In this document: piece after piece, positions 60,662-60,834 of the stretch
Layout: every line of letters starts with the position of its first letter
How positions within the stretch are numbered: position 1 is the stretch's first letter
Source of the DNA: Candidatus Ornithospirochaeta avicola
Lineage (GTDB): Bacteria > Spirochaetota > Spirochaetia > Sphaerochaetales > Sphaerochaetaceae
DNA: 60,834 nt
NCBI GenBank assembly: GCA_019113245.1
Contig: DXHU01000002.1
Span: forward strand, 1 to 60,834
Reading direction: 5' to 3'
Made by a program: the position numbers and the translations under genes
The notes under the pieces: generated by a model
Seen by the model: the letters and a program-made list of their open reading frames with translations, nothing else
Databases searched by the model: none
Told to the model about the DNA's origin: nothing

Positions 60662-60834
60662 AAATTTATTTGAATGATGGTAGTTTTGTAAGTTGTAATT
60701 GTAATTTTCCTTATGTTTTTGCTTTCTATGATGTGGATGCTCAAAAGGTTGAAAATTTTGTTGTATGTAGTGATGTAAGTGTTGCTGAACGAAATTTTTA
60801 TTCTACTATTTCTGGTTGTCCTCCTATGATTGCT
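60658..60834 (+). CDS. partial gokushovirus ORF after VP4 (non-structural protein-like)
   Basis: At least 59 aa, open at the window end. The first residues (MKIYLNDGSF...) and the stretch FAFYDVDAQKVENFVVCSDVSVAERNF vaguely resemble the small VP5/non-structural protein encoded after VP4 in gokushoviruses (Y-x-D-x-K-A-x-x-F...D-x-x-A-x-R-x-F). Assigned mainly by position, overlap (ATGA) and T-rich codons. Confidence 0.55.
   Translation, partial: MKIYLNDGSFVSCNCNFPYVFAFYDVDAQKVENFVVCSDVSVAERNFYSTISGCPPMIA

Overview
The window reads as a chromosome segment of a spirochaete-like bacterium, most probably a relative of the non-helical Sphaerochaeta group, with an integrated small ssDNA phage starting at its right end. 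The evidence for the host is the gene order: mraZ-rsmH-ftsL-ftsW-ftsQ-ftsA-ftsZ, then dprA-like-xer-hslVU; dnaG-rpoD-zinc ribbon-rnpB; a short SMC; a DUF3276 (PUR-alpha-like) protein; and a class B penicillin-binding protein that has lost its transpeptidase domain. Loss of PBPs is what I recall of Sphaerochaeta. The genus is inference, not proof.

Layout. 1-140: 5S rRNA. 338-3853: a DegT-fold protein without its PLP lysine, nadK and recN. 3839-8543: three glucan-related genes (two GH57 proteins and a DUF4912 protein). 8700-14768: a stripped division cluster with a MraZ-box array, lacking every mur gene and ftsI. 14758-19082: two Xer recombinases flanking a degenerate DprA, then hslV and hslU. 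19085-24850: an isolated flhF, the pseudo-FtsI, a LysM/M23 protein without zinc ligands, and secA. 24919-31096: the cvpA-holB-histidine kinase-NtrC-type regulator-dinG operon. 31122-32907: groES, a hypothetical gene, and a group-2 sigma factor behind a near-perfect sigma-54 promoter with paired upstream dyads. 33096-42091: ppdK, a DUF368 protein, tRNA-Thr, tsaD, tRNA-Gln and tRNA-Glu, an ABC-F protein, coaX and a degenerate M29-like protein. 42241-49789: an orphan small RNA candidate, tRNA-Gly, a DUF3276 protein, rnhB, smc and the ffh-rpsP-khpA-rimM-trmD-rplS operon. 49872-58542: a zinc protein, coaD, tRNA-Tyr, a YkgJ-like protein, dnaG, rpoD, a zinc-ribbon protein, rnpB, a lipoprotein and mazG. 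58636-59070: the last chromosomal gene, a low-molecular-weight phosphatase. From 59302: a dif-like site followed by a tightly overlapping gokushovirus-type cassette (lipoprotein-like, 68-aa ORF, J-like basic peptide, VP4 replication initiator, start of the next gene) that runs off the window.

How the parts work together. Three stories stand out. (1) A temperate gokushovirus appears to sit at a dif-like Xer site, and two Xer-type recombinases are encoded in the same window. (2) An NtrB/NtrC-type pair and a sigma-70-family gene with a sigma-54 promoter form a likely relay resembling the Rrp2-RpoN-RpoS cascade of Borrelia. (3) Division and wall genes have decayed in a consistent way: an FtsW that keeps its HTD motif, an FtsI reduced to its pedestal, and an M23 domain without zinc ligands. 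This suggests septal glycan polymerisation without transpeptidation. Several operons also appear to begin with leaderless mRNAs, where a -10 box lies 5-11 nt before an ATG that has no Shine-Dalgarno.
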